A stretch of 64,000 bases of DNA from Rhodococcus antarcticus (GCF_026153295.1 NZ_CP110615.1:62001-126000), one strand, 5' to 3'; shown: positions 36,581 through 44,892, counted from the first letter of the stretch. Numbers and translations: made by a program. The notes: a model not told the origin generated them from the sequence alone.

Positions 36581-37783
36581 GTGTCCGAGATCCACCAGGG
36601 CAAGGTCGACCCGCTCGCCGCGGCCGGCGACTTCTACGACGTGAAGGGCATGCTGGCCCCGGACGAGCGCGCCGTCCTCGACCGCGTCACCGCCTTCGTC
36701 GACTCCCAGGTCAAGCCGATCGCTAACGAGTACTGGCTGCGCGGGGAGTTCCCCCGCCAGCTCGTGGCCGGCTTCCGGGAGCTCGGCATCGCCGGACTCA
36801 CCTACACCGAGCACGGCTGCCCGGGCGGCAGCTACCTGCTCAGCGGCCTCGTGGCCCAGGAGCTGTGCCGCGGGGACGCCTCGGTGGGGACGTTCTACGG
36901 CGTGCACGCGGGGCTGGCCCTGGGGTCGCTCATGCTGTGCGGCTCCGAGGAGCAGAAGGCCCGCTTCGCCCCGTCGATGCTGAGCTGGGAGCGCATCGGC
37001 GCGTTCGGGCTGACCGAGCCGGAGGTGGGTTCCGCCGTCGCGCAGGGCCTGCAGACCACGGCCACCCGTGACGGCGACACCTGGGTGCTCAACGGCGAGA
37101 AGAAGTGGATCGGCAACGGCACCTTCGCCGACGTCGTCGTCATCTGGGCCCGGGACACCGCCGACGACGAGGTCAAGGGCTTCCTGGTCGAGACGCCCAC
37201 CGACGGTTTCACGGCCGAGAACATCGAGGACAAGATCGCGCTGCGCAGCGTGGAGAACGCCGTGCTGCACCTGCACGACGTGCGCGTCCCGGAGGCGAAC
37301 CGGCTGCAGGAGGCGAACAGCTTCGCCGACACCGCGCGCGTGCTCAAGGCGACCCGCGCCGGCGTCGCGTGGAACTCCGTCGGCTGCGCCATGGGCGCCT
37401 ACGAGGCGGCCCGGGCCTACACCGTCGAGCGCGAGCAGTTCGGCCAGCCCACGGCCAGCTTCCAGCTCGTCCAGGACCTGCTGAGCCGGATGCTCGCGAA
37501 CACCACCGCCAGCCAGTGCCTCGCGGCGCGGCTCTCCCAGCTGCAGGACGCGGGCGGGGTCTCCGAGCAGCAGGCGTCGCTGGCCAAGATGTACTGCACC
37601 ACGCGCACCCGGGAGACCGTGCAGTGGGCGCGGGAGTCCATGGGCGGCAACGGCATCCTGCTGGAGCACGACGTCGCCCGCTTCTTCGTCGACTCCGAGG
37701 CGCTGTACTCCTACGAGGGCACCCGCGAGGTGAACTCGCTCATCGTCGGCCGGGCGATCACCGGCTACGGGGCCTTCGTCTGA
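36581..37783 (+). CDS. acyl-CoA dehydrogenase, glutaryl-CoA-type (FadE7-like)
   Basis: 400 aa. Helical N-domain, FGLTEPEVGSAVAQGLQTTA in the FAD/substrate region (around 140), GEKKWIGNGTFAD, REQFGQPTASFQLVQ and the C-terminal SMGGNGILLEHDV. The catalytic base is the Glu of YSYEGTREVNSLIVGRAITG near the C-terminus, the signature of glutaryl-CoA dehydrogenases. GTG 36581 is preceded by a perfect AGGAGG. It could oxidise glutaryl-CoA or a related short acyl-CoA. It stands alone after clpB, with no degradation partners nearby. Confidence 0.92.
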   Translation: MSEIHQGKVDPLAAAGDFYDVKGMLAPDERAVLDRVTAFVDSQVKPIANEYWLRGEFPRQLVAGFRELGIAGLTYTEHGCPGGSYLLSGLVAQELCRGDASVGTFYGVHAGLALGSLMLCGSEEQKARFAPSMLSWERIGAFGLTEPEVGSAVAQGLQTTATRDGDTWVLNGEKKWIGNGTFADVVVIWARDTADDEVKGFLVETPTDGFTAENIEDKIALRSVENAVLHLHDVRVPEANRLQEANSFADTARVLKATRAGVAWNSVGCAMGAYEAARAYTVEREQFGQPTASFQLVQDLLSRMLANTTASQCLAARLSQLQDAGGVSEQQASLAKMYCTTRTRETVQWARESMGGNGILLEHDVARFFVDSEALYSYEGTREVNSLIVGRAITGYGAFV

Positions 37784-37826
37784 TCGTGGGCGGGAGCGGA
37801 CGGGGCGGGCCGATAGTCTCGCCCCC

Positions 37827-38474
37827 GTGACGCAAGCGGTCTGGTTCGCCCTCGCCGCCCTGGCGCTGGTGGCCGGGGCGGTGCTGCTCGTGCTCGACTC
37901 CCGTCGCCGCACGGCCCGCACCCGGGCCCGGCGGGAGTGGGCGACCGCCCGCGGGCTCCGGTTCACCCCGGCCGACCCGGTGATGACCGCCCAGTACTCC
38001 TTCGGGGTGTTCACCCGGGGCGGGGCGGGCCGGGCGCTTGACCTCGCCACGGGGCCGCAGGCGGGGACCACCGTGCACGTGTTCGACCTGGAGCAGCGCG
38101 GCACGGTCACCGCGACCGTGGTCGCCCTGCAGCGCGCCGCCGCGTCGGCCACCGTGCTCGAGCTCCGGCTCAACTCCTCCGACGCGCCCCAGGAGGCGGG
38201 CACCGACCTGCTCGGCCCCGTGGGCACGCGCTTCGCGTTCACCACCGACCTGGAGTCGGCGCGGCGCGCGGTGGACCAGCGGATGGTGACCCTGGCCGAT
38301 GCCACGGGCTCCGACGTCCCCGTCCTGTGGGGCGAGGGCGCCTGGGTGCTCGCCGCCGTCGCCCCGTCGGCCGGGCCGCAGCGGTGGGACGAGGTGCTCG
38401 CGGTGCTGGGCCGCTACGCCGACCTGCTCCGGGTCCTGCCGCCGGTCGAGCCCGCCGGCTCCCCCCGGGTCTGA
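37827..38474 (+). CDS. conserved membrane-anchored protein (Rv0383c-like)
   Basis: 215 aa with one N-terminal TM helix (WFALAALALVAGAVLLVL) followed by a basic stop-transfer (DSRRRTARTRARR) and a soluble domain rich in beta-strands (GTTVHVFDLEQRGTVTATVVALQ). No catalytic motif is recognised. Its position two genes upstream of pyrE resembles that of mycobacterial Rv0383c, but this is only positional evidence. The start is GTG 37827. Confidence 0.7.
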   Translation: MTQAVWFALAALALVAGAVLLVLDSRRRTARTRARREWATARGLRFTPADPVMTAQYSFGVFTRGGAGRALDLATGPQAGTTVHVFDLEQRGTVTATVVALQRAAASATVLELRLNSSDAPQEAGTDLLGPVGTRFAFTTDLESARRAVDQRMVTLADATGSDVPVLWGEGAWVLAAVAPSAGPQRWDEVLAVLGRYADLLRVLPPVEPAGSPRV

Positions 38475-38500
38475 CGGGGCGGGCTGGGTAGCGTCACCCC

Positions 38501-39271
38501 GTGCCCACCGCCCTCGTCACCGGTCCCACCTCCGGCATCGGGGCGGCCTTCGCCCGGCGCCTGGCCGCCGACGGCAACGACCTCGTGCTCGTGGCCCGCG
38601 ACACCGCCCGGCTGCAGGCGCTGGCCGCCGAGCTGCGCGGGCGGCACGGGGTGGCCGCGGAGGTGCTCACCGCAGACCTCTCCGTCGCGGCCGACCGGCT
38701 GCGCGTCGCGCAGCGGCTGGGCTCGGGGGTCGACCTCCTGGTGAACAACGCGGGCTTCGGCACGTCGGGCGAGTTCTGGACCGCCGAGCCCGCCCAGCTG
38801 CAGGCCCAGCTCGACGTCAACGTCACCGCCGTCATGGCGCTGACCCGCGCCGTGCTGCCGTCGATGGTGGCGGCCGGCGCGGGTGCGGTGGTCAACGTGT
38901 CCTCGGTGGCGGGCTTCCTGCCCGGCCGCGGGTCCACCTACTCCGCGTCCAAGGCCTGGGTGACGCTGTTCAGCGAGGGTGTCTCCGGCGGGCTGGTCGG
39001 CACCGGGGTGAAGGTCCTTGCGCTGTGCCCGGGATTCGTCGTCACCGAGTTCCACGCGCGGGCGGGCATCGACGCCGGCCGCCGGCGGGGGCCGTTCTGG
39101 CTGGACGCGGACGCGGTGGTGGACCGGTGCCTGGCCGATCTGGCCCGCGACCGGGTGGTCAGCGTGCCCGGGGCGCCCTACCGAGCGATCCTCGGCCTCA
39201 CCCACGTGCTGCCGCGGCGGACGCTGCGCTGGGCCACCTCGCGGGTCGGCCGGGGCCGCGGTCGGACGTGA
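38501..39271 (+). CDS. short-chain dehydrogenase/reductase
   Basis: 256 aa classical SDR: cofactor motif [12 protein letters not shown] (residues 7-18), NNAGFGTSG (around 84), the catalytic Ser in [11 protein letters not shown] (around 137), and the YxxxK pair in YSASKAWV (around 147). The basic residue pattern after strand 2 (VARDTARL) suggests NADP(H). The substrate is unknown; relatives are annotated as ketoreductases. GTG 38501. Its stop codon overlaps the GTG of the following kinase gene by four bases, so the two are translationally coupled. Confidence 0.88.
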   Translation: MPTALVTGPTSGIGAAFARRLAADGNDLVLVARDTARLQALAAELRGRHGVAAEVLTADLSVAADRLRVAQRLGSGVDLLVNNAGFGTSGEFWTAEPAQLQAQLDVNVTAVMALTRAVLPSMVAAGAGAVVNVSSVAGFLPGRGSTYSASKAWVTLFSEGVSGGLVGTGVKVLALCPGFVVTEFHARAGIDAGRRRGPFWLDADAVVDRCLADLARDRVVSVPGAPYRAILGLTHVLPRRTLRWATSRVGRGRGRT

Positions 39272-40011
39272 GCGGGCAGGACATCGCGCCGGGAACCGGT
39301 GCGCCGGGAACCGGTGCGCCGGGCCCCGACGCCCCGGGCCTCGCCGCCCCTGATCTCGCCGTGCCTGATCTCGCCGTGCCTGATCTCGCCGTGCCTGATC
39401 TCGACGCACTGGTCGCGCGGGCCTCGGCGCTGGCGGACGCCGCCGGAGCCGGTTCGGGCCGCGCCCTGCTCGGGATCGCCGGGGCGCCGGGCGCGGGCAA
39501 GTCCACCGTGGCCGCGGCGCTGGCGGGCGCACTGGGTGACCGGGCCGTGGTCGTGGGCATGGACGGCTTCCACCTGGCCGGGGCCGAGCTGCGCCGGTTG
39601 GGGCGCGTGGACCGCAAGGGTGCCCCGGACACCTTCGACGGCCACGGCTTCGTCGTGCTGCTCGAGCGTCTCGCGCGGCCCGGGCCTGCGACGGTGCACG
39701 CACCGGTCTTCGACCGCGTGCTCGACGAGGCGGTGGCCGGCGCCGTGGCGGTGCCGCCCGGGGTGCCGCTGGTGATCGTGGACGGCAGCTACCTGCTGCT
39801 CGAGGCCGATCCGTGGTCGCGGGTGCGCCCGCTGCTGACCGAGGCCTGGTTCGTCCGGCTGCCGCGCGGCGTGCGCGAGCGCCGCCTGATCGCCCGGCAC
39901 GAGCACTTCGGAGCCTCGGCGTCCCGGGCCCGCGCGCACGCCCTGGGCTCCGACGCCGCCAACGCCGAGCTGGTGGCCCCCACCGCCTCCCGGGCCGACC
40001 TCGTCGTCTGA
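39268..40011 (+). CDS. P-loop nucleoside/pantothenate kinase-like protein
   Basis: 247 aa. Walker [13 protein letters not shown] (around residue 66), [11 protein letters not shown], a [12 protein letters not shown] motif, Walker B-like [16 protein letters not shown] and the lid [10 protein letters not shown] place it in the uridine kinase/PanK-like family (YggC/FrcK-like proteins). It phosphorylates a nucleoside, sugar or pantothenate; the exact substrate is unknown. The first 50 residues are low complexity: [11 protein letters not shown] and a PDLAV pentapeptide repeated four times, absent from typical relatives. GTG 39268 overlaps the SDR stop (GTGA). The stop codon lies inside the first unit of a tandem array. 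Confidence 0.85.
   Translation: MSGQDIAPGTGAPGTGAPGPDAPGLAAPDLAVPDLAVPDLAVPDLDALVARASALADAAGAGSGRALLGIAGAPGAGKSTVAAALAGALGDRAVVVGMDGFHLAGAELRRLGRVDRKGAPDTFDGHGFVVLLERLARPGPATVHAPVFDRVLDEAVAGAVAVPPGVPLVIVDGSYLLLEADPWSRVRPLLTEAWFVRLPRGVRERRLIARHEHFGASASRARAHALGSDAANAELVAPTASRADLVV
39349..39408 (+). repeat. 15-bp tandem repeat in the kinase N-terminus
   Basis: Four units of CCTGATCTCGCCGTG, the last diverged (CCTGATCTCGACGCA), encode PDLAV repeats. In-frame expansion of a non-catalytic N-terminal extension. Confidence 0.9.
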
Positions 40012-40100
40012 CCGTGCGATGGGTCTGACCGTGCGATGGGTCTGACCGTGCGGGTCTGACCGCGCGATGGGTCTTACCGTGCGGGTCTGACCGTGCGGGG
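40004..40100. repeat. 18/13-bp tandem array downstream of the kinase
   Basis: Irregular array of CTGACCGTGCGATGGGT (18-base period) and CTGACCGTGCGGGT (shorter) units covering the kinase stop codon (TGA 40009-40011) and the gap to the next gene. Each unit carries a TGA in the same phase. Confidence 0.85.
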
Positions 40101-40131
40101 CGGGGCCGTCGACCTGGGTACGGTCGTCGGC

Positions 40132-40458
40132 GTGACCACACTGATCGTCGTGATCGTCGTCCTGGTGCTGCTGGCGGCGGGGGCGTGGTTCGTGCTGCAG
40201 TCCCGTCGCGGCCCTGGCGCGGCGGTGCCGGGGACCCCGGGGCCCGCCGGCGCACCGTCCCCGGCCGCCCAGGGCCGGGTGCCCGTGGTGGGTGAGCCGC
40301 CCATCGTCGGCCCGCCCACCGCGCCGGAGACGACCGTCGAGACCGGCGTGTCCACCCCGCCGCAGGGCAACCCCGCGCAGATCCCGCCGAGTGCGGCGAT
40401 CACCCCGCCGGAGGGCGTGCCCGCCCAGTCCCTGCCCGAGGGCGAGAGCCGGCCGTGA
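40132..40458 (+). CDS. small Pro-rich membrane protein, unknown
   Basis: 108 aa. One N-terminal TM helix (TLIVVIVVLVLLAAGAWFVL, residues 3-22) is followed by a short basic stretch and a Pro/Ala/Gly/Thr-rich tail, probably disordered, with several PP-containing repeats (PPQGNPAQIPPS). No family recognised. Its stop codon overlaps the pyrE start (GTGA), so it is co-translated with pyrE; a functional link is not evident. The GTG at 40132 places the TM helix at the N-terminus. Confidence 0.6.
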   Translation: MTTLIVVIVVLVLLAAGAWFVLQSRRGPGAAVPGTPGPAGAPSPAAQGRVPVVGEPPIVGPPTAPETTVETGVSTPPQGNPAQIPPSAAITPPEGVPAQSLPEGESRP

Positions 40459-41006
40459 GCGCCCCGGTGGTGGACGCGGCGGCCCGCGCCGAGCTGGCCG
40501 CCCTCGTCCGCGAGCTCGCCGTGGTGCACGGCCGCGTCACGCTCTCCTCCGGGCTCGAGGCCGACTACTACGTCGACCTGCGCCGGGCGACCCTGCACCA
40601 CGCCGCGGCGCCCCTGATCGGTCGGCTGCTGCGCGAGCTCACCGCCGACTGGGACTTCGTGGCCGTCGGCGGGCTGACCCTGGGCGCCGACCCGGTGGCC
40701 ACCGCCGTGCTGCACGCACCGGGGCGTCCGCTCGACGCCTTCGTCGTGCGGAAGACGGCCAAGGCGCACGGCATGCAGCGCCAGGTCGAGGGCCCGGACG
40801 TGGTGGGGCGCAGGGTGCTCGTGGTCGAGGACACCACGACCACCGGCCAGAGCCCGCTCGCGGCCGTCGCAGCGCTGCGCGGGATCGGGGCCGTGGTGGT
40901 CGGGGTGGCGACGGTGGTCGACCGTGCGACGGGGGCGGACGCCGTCATCGCCGCCGAGGGGCTGGACTACCGCTCGGTGCTCTCCCTCGCGGACCTGGGG
41001 CTCTGA
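40455..41006 (+). CDS. pyrE: orotate phosphoribosyltransferase
   Basis: 183 aa. Transfers phosphoribose from PRPP to orotate, giving OMP, in pyrimidine synthesis. The PRPP-binding motif VLVVEDTTTTGQSPLAAV (around residue 120), the GGLTLGADPVATA loop and the FVVRKTAKAHG motif (catalytic Lys) are all present. Length is normal for the actinobacterial form. GTG 40455 overlaps the preceding stop codon. No other pyr gene is in the window. Confidence 0.95.
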   Translation: MSAPVVDAAARAELAALVRELAVVHGRVTLSSGLEADYYVDLRRATLHHAAAPLIGRLLRELTADWDFVAVGGLTLGADPVATAVLHAPGRPLDAFVVRKTAKAHGMQRQVEGPDVVGRRVLVVEDTTTTGQSPLAAVAALRGIGAVVVGVATVVDRATGADAVIAAEGLDYRSVLSLADLGL

Positions 41007-41028
41007 GCCGGGTCGGTCGCCGGTGGGC

Positions 41029-41433
41029 TCACGGCTGCGGGAGCAGGGCCTCCAGGACGGGCGCCAGCCGTTCCAGCTCCTCCAGGTGCTGCCCGGACAG
41101 TGATCGCAGCGTGTCCTGGCCCGCTCCCGTCAGGGCGAGCCGGACCACGCGGTGATCGCCCTCGTCGGTCAGGCGCGTGACCAGCCCCAGCGCCTGGGCA
41201 CGGTCCACGAGACCGACCGCCGTGTGGTGCCGGACGAGGAGGTGGGACGCCAGGTCGCCCATCGTGGGCGGCTGCGGCCCGGGGTGGCCACGCACCGCCA
41301 GCAGGAGCTGGTGCTGGGCGGCGGTGAGACCGAGCGCGGCGGCGCTCTCCTGGCTCCAGCGCTGGAACTCCCGCAGCCGCGTCCGGAACGCGAGCAGCCG
41401 GGCGTAGTCGTCGTCGGTGGGCGCTCTCGTCAC
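41029..41433 (-). CDS. MarR-family transcriptional regulator
   Basis: 134 aa winged-helix regulator: helices ARLLAFRTRLREFQRWSQ, the LGLTAAQHQLLLAV turn, recognition helix MGDLASHLLVRHHTAVGLV and the wing VTRLTDEGDHRVVRLALT. It ends with a helical dimerisation segment. It is divergent from the ClC gene across about 120 bp, so it may regulate it; the ligand is unknown. GTG 41433 was chosen; a GTG at 41448 adds five residues. Confidence 0.85.
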   Translation of the reverse strand: MTRAPTDDDYARLLAFRTRLREFQRWSQESAAALGLTAAQHQLLLAVRGHPGPQPPTMGDLASHLLVRHHTAVGLVDRAQALGLVTRLTDEGDHRVVRLALTGAGQDTLRSLSGQHLEELERLAPVLEALLPQP

Positions 41434-41556
41434 GACGACCAGTGTCACCGACCGACCCGGGGGTGCGGGACGGCGTGGCACGGGTAACACCCTGGAGCGC
41501 GGTCCGGGGCGGACCGGACCGCTACGGTTTGTATCGTGCCACGACAGGAAAGCGCC

Positions 41557-44220
41557 GTGACGTCCAGCTCCCCCGTCCGCCGGGTGGACCACCTCGGCGA
41601 CTTCAGCGTGACGCCGAGGGTCCTGGTGATCGGCGCCCTCGCGCTCGCGGTGGGAGCCGTCAGTGCCGTGGTCGCCTGGGTGTTGCTGCGCCTGATCAGC
41701 CTCATCACGAACGTCGTGTTCTACCAGCGGCTGGAGACCGCCCTGGTCGCGCCGGGCGGGGCCCACCACCCCTGGGCGCTCGTGCTGCTCGCCCCGGTCG
41801 CCGGTGGTCTCGTCATCGGGATGATGGCCCGCTACGGATCGGAGAAGATCCGCGGGCACGGGATGCCCGAGGCGATCGAGGCGATCCTGATGGGCGGTAG
41901 CCGCGTTGCCCCCCGCGTCGCCGTCCTGAAGCCGATCTCGGCGGCGGTCTCGATCGGGACGGGTGGGCCCTTCGGCGCCGAGGGTCCGATCATCATGACC
42001 GGCGGCGCCGTCGGATCGTTGTTCGCGCAGCTGCTGCACCTCACCGCGGACGAGCGCAAGACGCTGCTCGTGGCCGGGGCCGCGGCCGGCATGGCGGCCA
42101 CCTTCAACGCGCCGCTGGCCTCGCTGCTGCTCGCCGTCGAGCTGCTGCTGTTCGAGTGGCGCCCGCGCAGCTTCATCCCCGTCGCCGCCGCGGTGAGCGT
42201 GGCCACCATCGTGCGGTTCCCGCTGCTCGGCCACGGAGTCGTCTTCCCGAGCACCGCCGCCTTCCACCTGTCGACGGCCGCCTACCTCGCCTGTGTCCTG
42301 TCCGGGGTCGTCGCGGGACTGCTGGCGGTGGTGGCGACGGCGCTGGTCTACTTCTCCGAGGACCTGTTCGCGCGGCTGCCGGTGCACTGGATGTGGTGGC
42401 CGGCCCTGGGTGGGCTCATCATCGGCGTCGGCGGGCTCATCACGCCGCAGGCCCTCGGCGTCGGCTACGACGTCATCGGCGCCGAGCTGACCGGTCAGAT
42501 CGGGATCGGCCTCGTCGTCGGCATCCTGGTGGTGAAGACGCTCATCTGGTCGCTCTCGCTCGGCTCGGGAACCTCCGGCGGCGTGCTCGCGCCCATGTTC
42601 ATGATCGGTGGCGCGCTGGGAGCTCTGGAGAGCCAGGTGTTCCCCGAGGTGGGGCTCGGCTTCTGGGCGCTGATCGGGCTCGCGGGCGTCCTCGGTGGGG
42701 TGATGCGGTCCCCGTTCACCGGCGTCGTCTTCGCCGTCGAGCTCACCGGCCGCTTCGACGCCGTGCTACCGCTGGTCATCGCGACCGGCAGTGCCTACGC
42801 GCTGTCGGTGCTGGTGCTCAAGCGTTCCGTGCTGACCGAGAAGATCGCGCGCCGTGGCTACCACCTGACGCGCGAGTACGACGTGGACCCGCTCGAGGCG
42901 CTGTTCGTGGAGGAGGTCATCGACGACACGGTCGTCGTCCTCGGCGAGGACCTCTCGATCGCCGACGCCTCCCGACGGATCGCCGACCATCCGGCCGGTG
43001 GTGGACAACGGTTGTTCCCCGTCGTGGCGGCGGACCGGACGCTGCTCGGCGTCGTCAGCCAGAACATGGTGGGCGCAGCTCTCGACCGCGGAGCCGCACG
43101 TGAGGCGGTCACCAGCCTCATGCACGCGAACCCGGTGTGCGCCCACGCCAACGACACGCTGAGGCAGGCCTCGACCGTGATGGCCGAGACGGGTGTGACC
43201 AGGCTCGTCGTCACCGACCGGGCGAACCCGACGCTGCCGATCGGGGTCGTGTCCCTGGAGCAGCTGCTGGCCGGACGGGTGCGCGACCTCCACGAGGCGA
43301 CGCACCACGAGCGGGTCCTCCGACTGCCGCGACCGTTCCCCTCGCGGTGGAGTCGGTCGGCCCGGCTACCGGTAGGTGAGCAGGTCCGCGTGCGCGCCCT
43401 CGAAGTGGGCGTGGTCGTTGAACGACACCAGCGTGGACCCGCGCCGCCCGTGCACGATCTTGGTGATCCCCGCGTTCACCACGACCCGGTTGAACGCCAC
43501 CGTCGCGTCCGGCGGCAGCGCCAGCAGCCGCGCGCACACCGCGCTGATCACCCCGCCGGAGGTGAACACCACCACGGTCTCCCCGCTGCCCAGCCCGTCG
43601 GCGACCGCGTCCGTGGCCGCCGTCACCGCCGAGGAGAACTCCGCCCACTCCGGGCGCAGCCCCGTCCCGGTCGCCCCGCCGGCCCACGCGTGCAGCGCCA
43701 CCTCGAGCCGGTCCTGGAAGCCCCGGGCGGCCTCGGCGCGCTCGACGGGCACACCGCCGGCCGCGTAGTCGTCGTAGACGGGGGTGTGGTCGTACTCGTC
43801 CCAGCGCGGGTCGACCCGTGCCACCACGTCCGACCCGGCAGCGGCCAGCGCGGCGCGCGCGGTGTCCCGCTGACGGGCGAGCCCACCGCTCACGGCGCGG
43901 TCGACGTGCACCCCGCGCGCGGCCAGCGAGGCCCCCACCACCTCGGCCTGGCGGAAGCCGGTGGGGGAGAGGACGTCGTAGTCAGCCTCCCCGAAGGAAG
44001 CCTGGCCGTGGCGGACCAGCAGGATCACCGACACGGGCTGCTCGCAGACGGGGGCACGCCCGCGATCCTGGCAGACGTCGGGTCCGTGCCCGGGCTCACG
44101 TCGGCCCCGCTGACGATCACGCCCTCCCGCGGCTACGATCACCCGGTGGACAACCGAGACCTGACGATCCGCCGCGTGGTGGACCACGGGCGGCTCAGCT
44201 CCACGCTCTGTCCGGCCTGA
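41557..44220 (+). CDS. ClC chloride channel/antiporter with CBS pair; frame runs through antisense gene
   Basis: The recognisable protein covers about 600 residues. ClC motifs are GIGTGGPFGAEGPI-like (TGGPFGAEGP, around 140), GSGTSGGVLAPMF (around 350) and GVMRSPFTGVVFAVE. Two CBS domains follow (about 450-570). Homology ends near 43360 (FPSRWSRSARLPV), yet the frame has no stop until 44220 and so would continue through the whole antisense phosphatase gene. Stops in the other two frames lie within ten bases of the expected end (TAG near 43371, TGA near 43373), which suggests a lost stop or a 1-base frameshift. A TATCGT hexamer at 41532 and GGAAAG before GTG 41557 support this start over GTG 41536. 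Confidence 0.8.
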   Translation: MTSSSPVRRVDHLGDFSVTPRVLVIGALALAVGAVSAVVAWVLLRLISLITNVVFYQRLETALVAPGGAHHPWALVLLAPVAGGLVIGMMARYGSEKIRGHGMPEAIEAILMGGSRVAPRVAVLKPISAAVSIGTGGPFGAEGPIIMTGGAVGSLFAQLLHLTADERKTLLVAGAAAGMAATFNAPLASLLLAVELLLFEWRPRSFIPVAAAVSVATIVRFPLLGHGVVFPSTAAFHLSTAAYLACVLSGVVAGLLAVVATALVYFSEDLFARLPVHWMWWPALGGLIIGVGGLITPQALGVGYDVIGAELTGQIGIGLVVGILVVKTLIWSLSLGSGTSGGVLAPMFMIGGALGALESQVFPEVGLGFWALIGLAGVLGGVMRSPFTGVVFAVELTGRFDAVLPLVIATGSAYALSVLVLKRSVLTEKIARRGYHLTREYDVDPLEALFVEEVIDDTVVVLGEDLSIADASRRIADHPAGGGQRLFPVVAADRTLLGVVSQNMVGAALDRGAAREAVTSLMHANPVCAHANDTLRQASTVMAETGVTRLVVTDRANPTLPIGVVSLEQLLAGRVRDLHEATHHERVLRLPRPFPSRWSRSARLPVGEQVRVRALEVGVVVERHQRGPAPPVHDLGDPRVHHDPVERHRRVRRQRQQPRAHRADHPAGGEHHHGLPAAQPVGDRVRGRRHRRGELRPLRAQPRPGRPAGPRVQRHLEPVLEAPGGLGALDGHTAGRVVVVDGGVVVLVPARVDPCHHVRPGSGQRGARGVPLTGEPTAHGAVDVHPARGQRGPHHLGLAEAGGGEDVVVSLPEGSLAVADQQDHRHGLLADGGTPAILADVGSVPGLTSAPLTITPSRGYDHPVDNRDLTIRRVVDHGRLSSTLCPA
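43366..44034 (-). CDS. histidine phosphatase family protein
   Basis: 222 aa. The catalytic RHG motif is at the N-terminus (ILLVRHGQASFG, residues 4-15), with a second conserved Arg/His region (FTSGGVISAVCARLL, around 165) and VVNAGITKI near the C-terminus. The branch acts on phosphosugars or other phosphomonoesters; the substrate is unknown. GTG 44034 was chosen because the RHG motif follows directly. The open ClC frame lies antisense over the entire gene. Codon bias and motifs show that this strand is the real coding strand. Confidence 0.88.
   Translation of the reverse strand: MSVILLVRHGQASFGEADYDVLSPTGFRQAEVVGASLAARGVHVDRAVSGGLARQRDTARAALAAAGSDVVARVDPRWDEYDHTPVYDDYAAGGVPVERAEAARGFQDRLEVALHAWAGGATGTGLRPEWAEFSSAVTAATDAVADGLGSGETVVVFTSGGVISAVCARLLALPPDATVAFNRVVVNAGITKIVHGRRGSTLVSFNDHAHFEGAHADLLTYR
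44110..44145 (+). promoter_or_regulatory. promoter for a leaderless transcript upstream of osmC
   Basis: CTGACG (44110-44115), an 18-base spacer and TACGAT (44134-44139). The expected transcription start, seven bases downstream, coincides with the GTG at 44146, so the mRNA would be leaderless. Confidence 0.6.
44146..44220 (+). CDS. leaderless 24-codon leader ORF with C-terminal cysteine
   Basis: GTG start at the predicted mRNA 5' end, then 24 codons ending SSTLCPA and TGA. In Mycobacteriales, leaderless short ORFs with cysteine codons near the end act as cysteine-responsive attenuators in front of sulfur and redox genes; the HGRLSSTLC end resembles such leader peptides. It lies 116 bp upstream of an OsmC-type peroxidase gene. 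It shares frame and stop codon with the over-long ClC frame, which could be chance. Translation is not proven. Confidence 0.5.
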   Translation: MDNRDLTIRRVVDHGRLSSTLCPA

Positions 44221-44336
44221 CGCGCGCCCACCAGCGCTGCACCAACGTCCGTCGACACCCTCCCCGCGCCCTGACGACCGCCACACCCCGCGGTCCGCGC
44301 ACGCCCGTCCACCCCGTGAAGCCCCAGGAGACCCCC

Positions 44337-44810
44337 GTGACCAGCACCCTCCGCCGCAAGGACACCGTCGTCCCGTTCACCGTCACCGGATCCGGCACCG
44401 GTGTCGCGCAGACCGTCGACGTCGACGGCAAGCACACCATCCAGGTCGACACCTACCCGTCCTTCGGCGGTGACGACGCGGCACCGAGCCCGCTGGCGTA
44501 CCTGCTCGCCGCCCTGACCTCGTGCAACCAGGTGGTCTCCGCCGTGGTCGCGAAGGACCTCGGGCTCACCCTGGGCCAGGTCCAGGCCGAGGCCGTCGGC
44601 GACCTCGACACCGCCGTGATCGGCGGCGGCGCGCAGGGCAACGCCAACTTCGACGCCGTGCGCCTGCAGGTCAGCATCGAGACCGACGCCACCGCGGAGC
44701 AGTTCGCCCAGCTCAAGAGCGAGACCGAGCGCCGCTGCCCCGTCAGCCAGATGTTCATCCGCTCCGGCCTGGAGTTCAGCAACGAGTGGACCCAGAAGCC
44801 GCTGGCCTGA
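44337..44810 (+). CDS. OsmC-family peroxiredoxin
   Basis: 157 aa. OsmC/Ohr fold with the two redox cysteines: one in LTSCNQVVSAVV (around residue 62) and one in RRCPVSQMF (around 136). Reduces organic hydroperoxides with thiol or lipoyl donors. GTG 44337 has CAGGAG eight bases upstream. The leaderless Cys-containing leader ORF upstream suggests attenuation control by cysteine or translation state. A region of strong secondary structure follows before the next gene. Confidence 0.88.
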   Translation: MTSTLRRKDTVVPFTVTGSGTGVAQTVDVDGKHTIQVDTYPSFGGDDAAPSPLAYLLAALTSCNQVVSAVVAKDLGLTLGQVQAEAVGDLDTAVIGGGAQGNANFDAVRLQVSIETDATAEQFAQLKSETERRCPVSQMFIRSGLEFSNEWTQKPLA

Positions 44811-44823
44811 ACGGGCAACGCCA

Positions 44824-44890
44824 GCAGCACCGTCTGCCCCGCAGGAGCCCGCGGTCCCGGGAAGGGGCCTTCCCGCGGGGCAGACTGCTG
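44824..44890 (+). promoter_or_regulatory. nested inverted repeats between osmC and the methyltransferase gene
   Basis: Outer arms GTCTGCCCCGC (44832-44842) and GCGGGGCAGAC (44875-44885) pair perfectly, with further CAGCA/TGCTG pairing outside. Inside them CGGGAAGG-GG-CCTTCCCG (44858-44875) forms a second hairpin. The structure ends three bases before the GTG at 44893. It may terminate osmC transcription or hide the methyltransferase ribosome site. Confidence 0.6.
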
Positions 44891-44892
44891 CG

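Noticed and set aside
33905-38305. Minus-strand open frame of about 1,460 codons antisense to clpB and the acyl-CoA dehydrogenase
   Set aside because: Low-complexity composition mirrors the sense codons; clpB on the plus strand has all expected motifs.
44146-44220. Leader ORF as merely the C-terminal tail of the ClC protein
   Set aside because: ClC homology ends about 800 bp earlier and a promoter is positioned exactly at the GTG, so an independent small ORF is more likely, though unproven.
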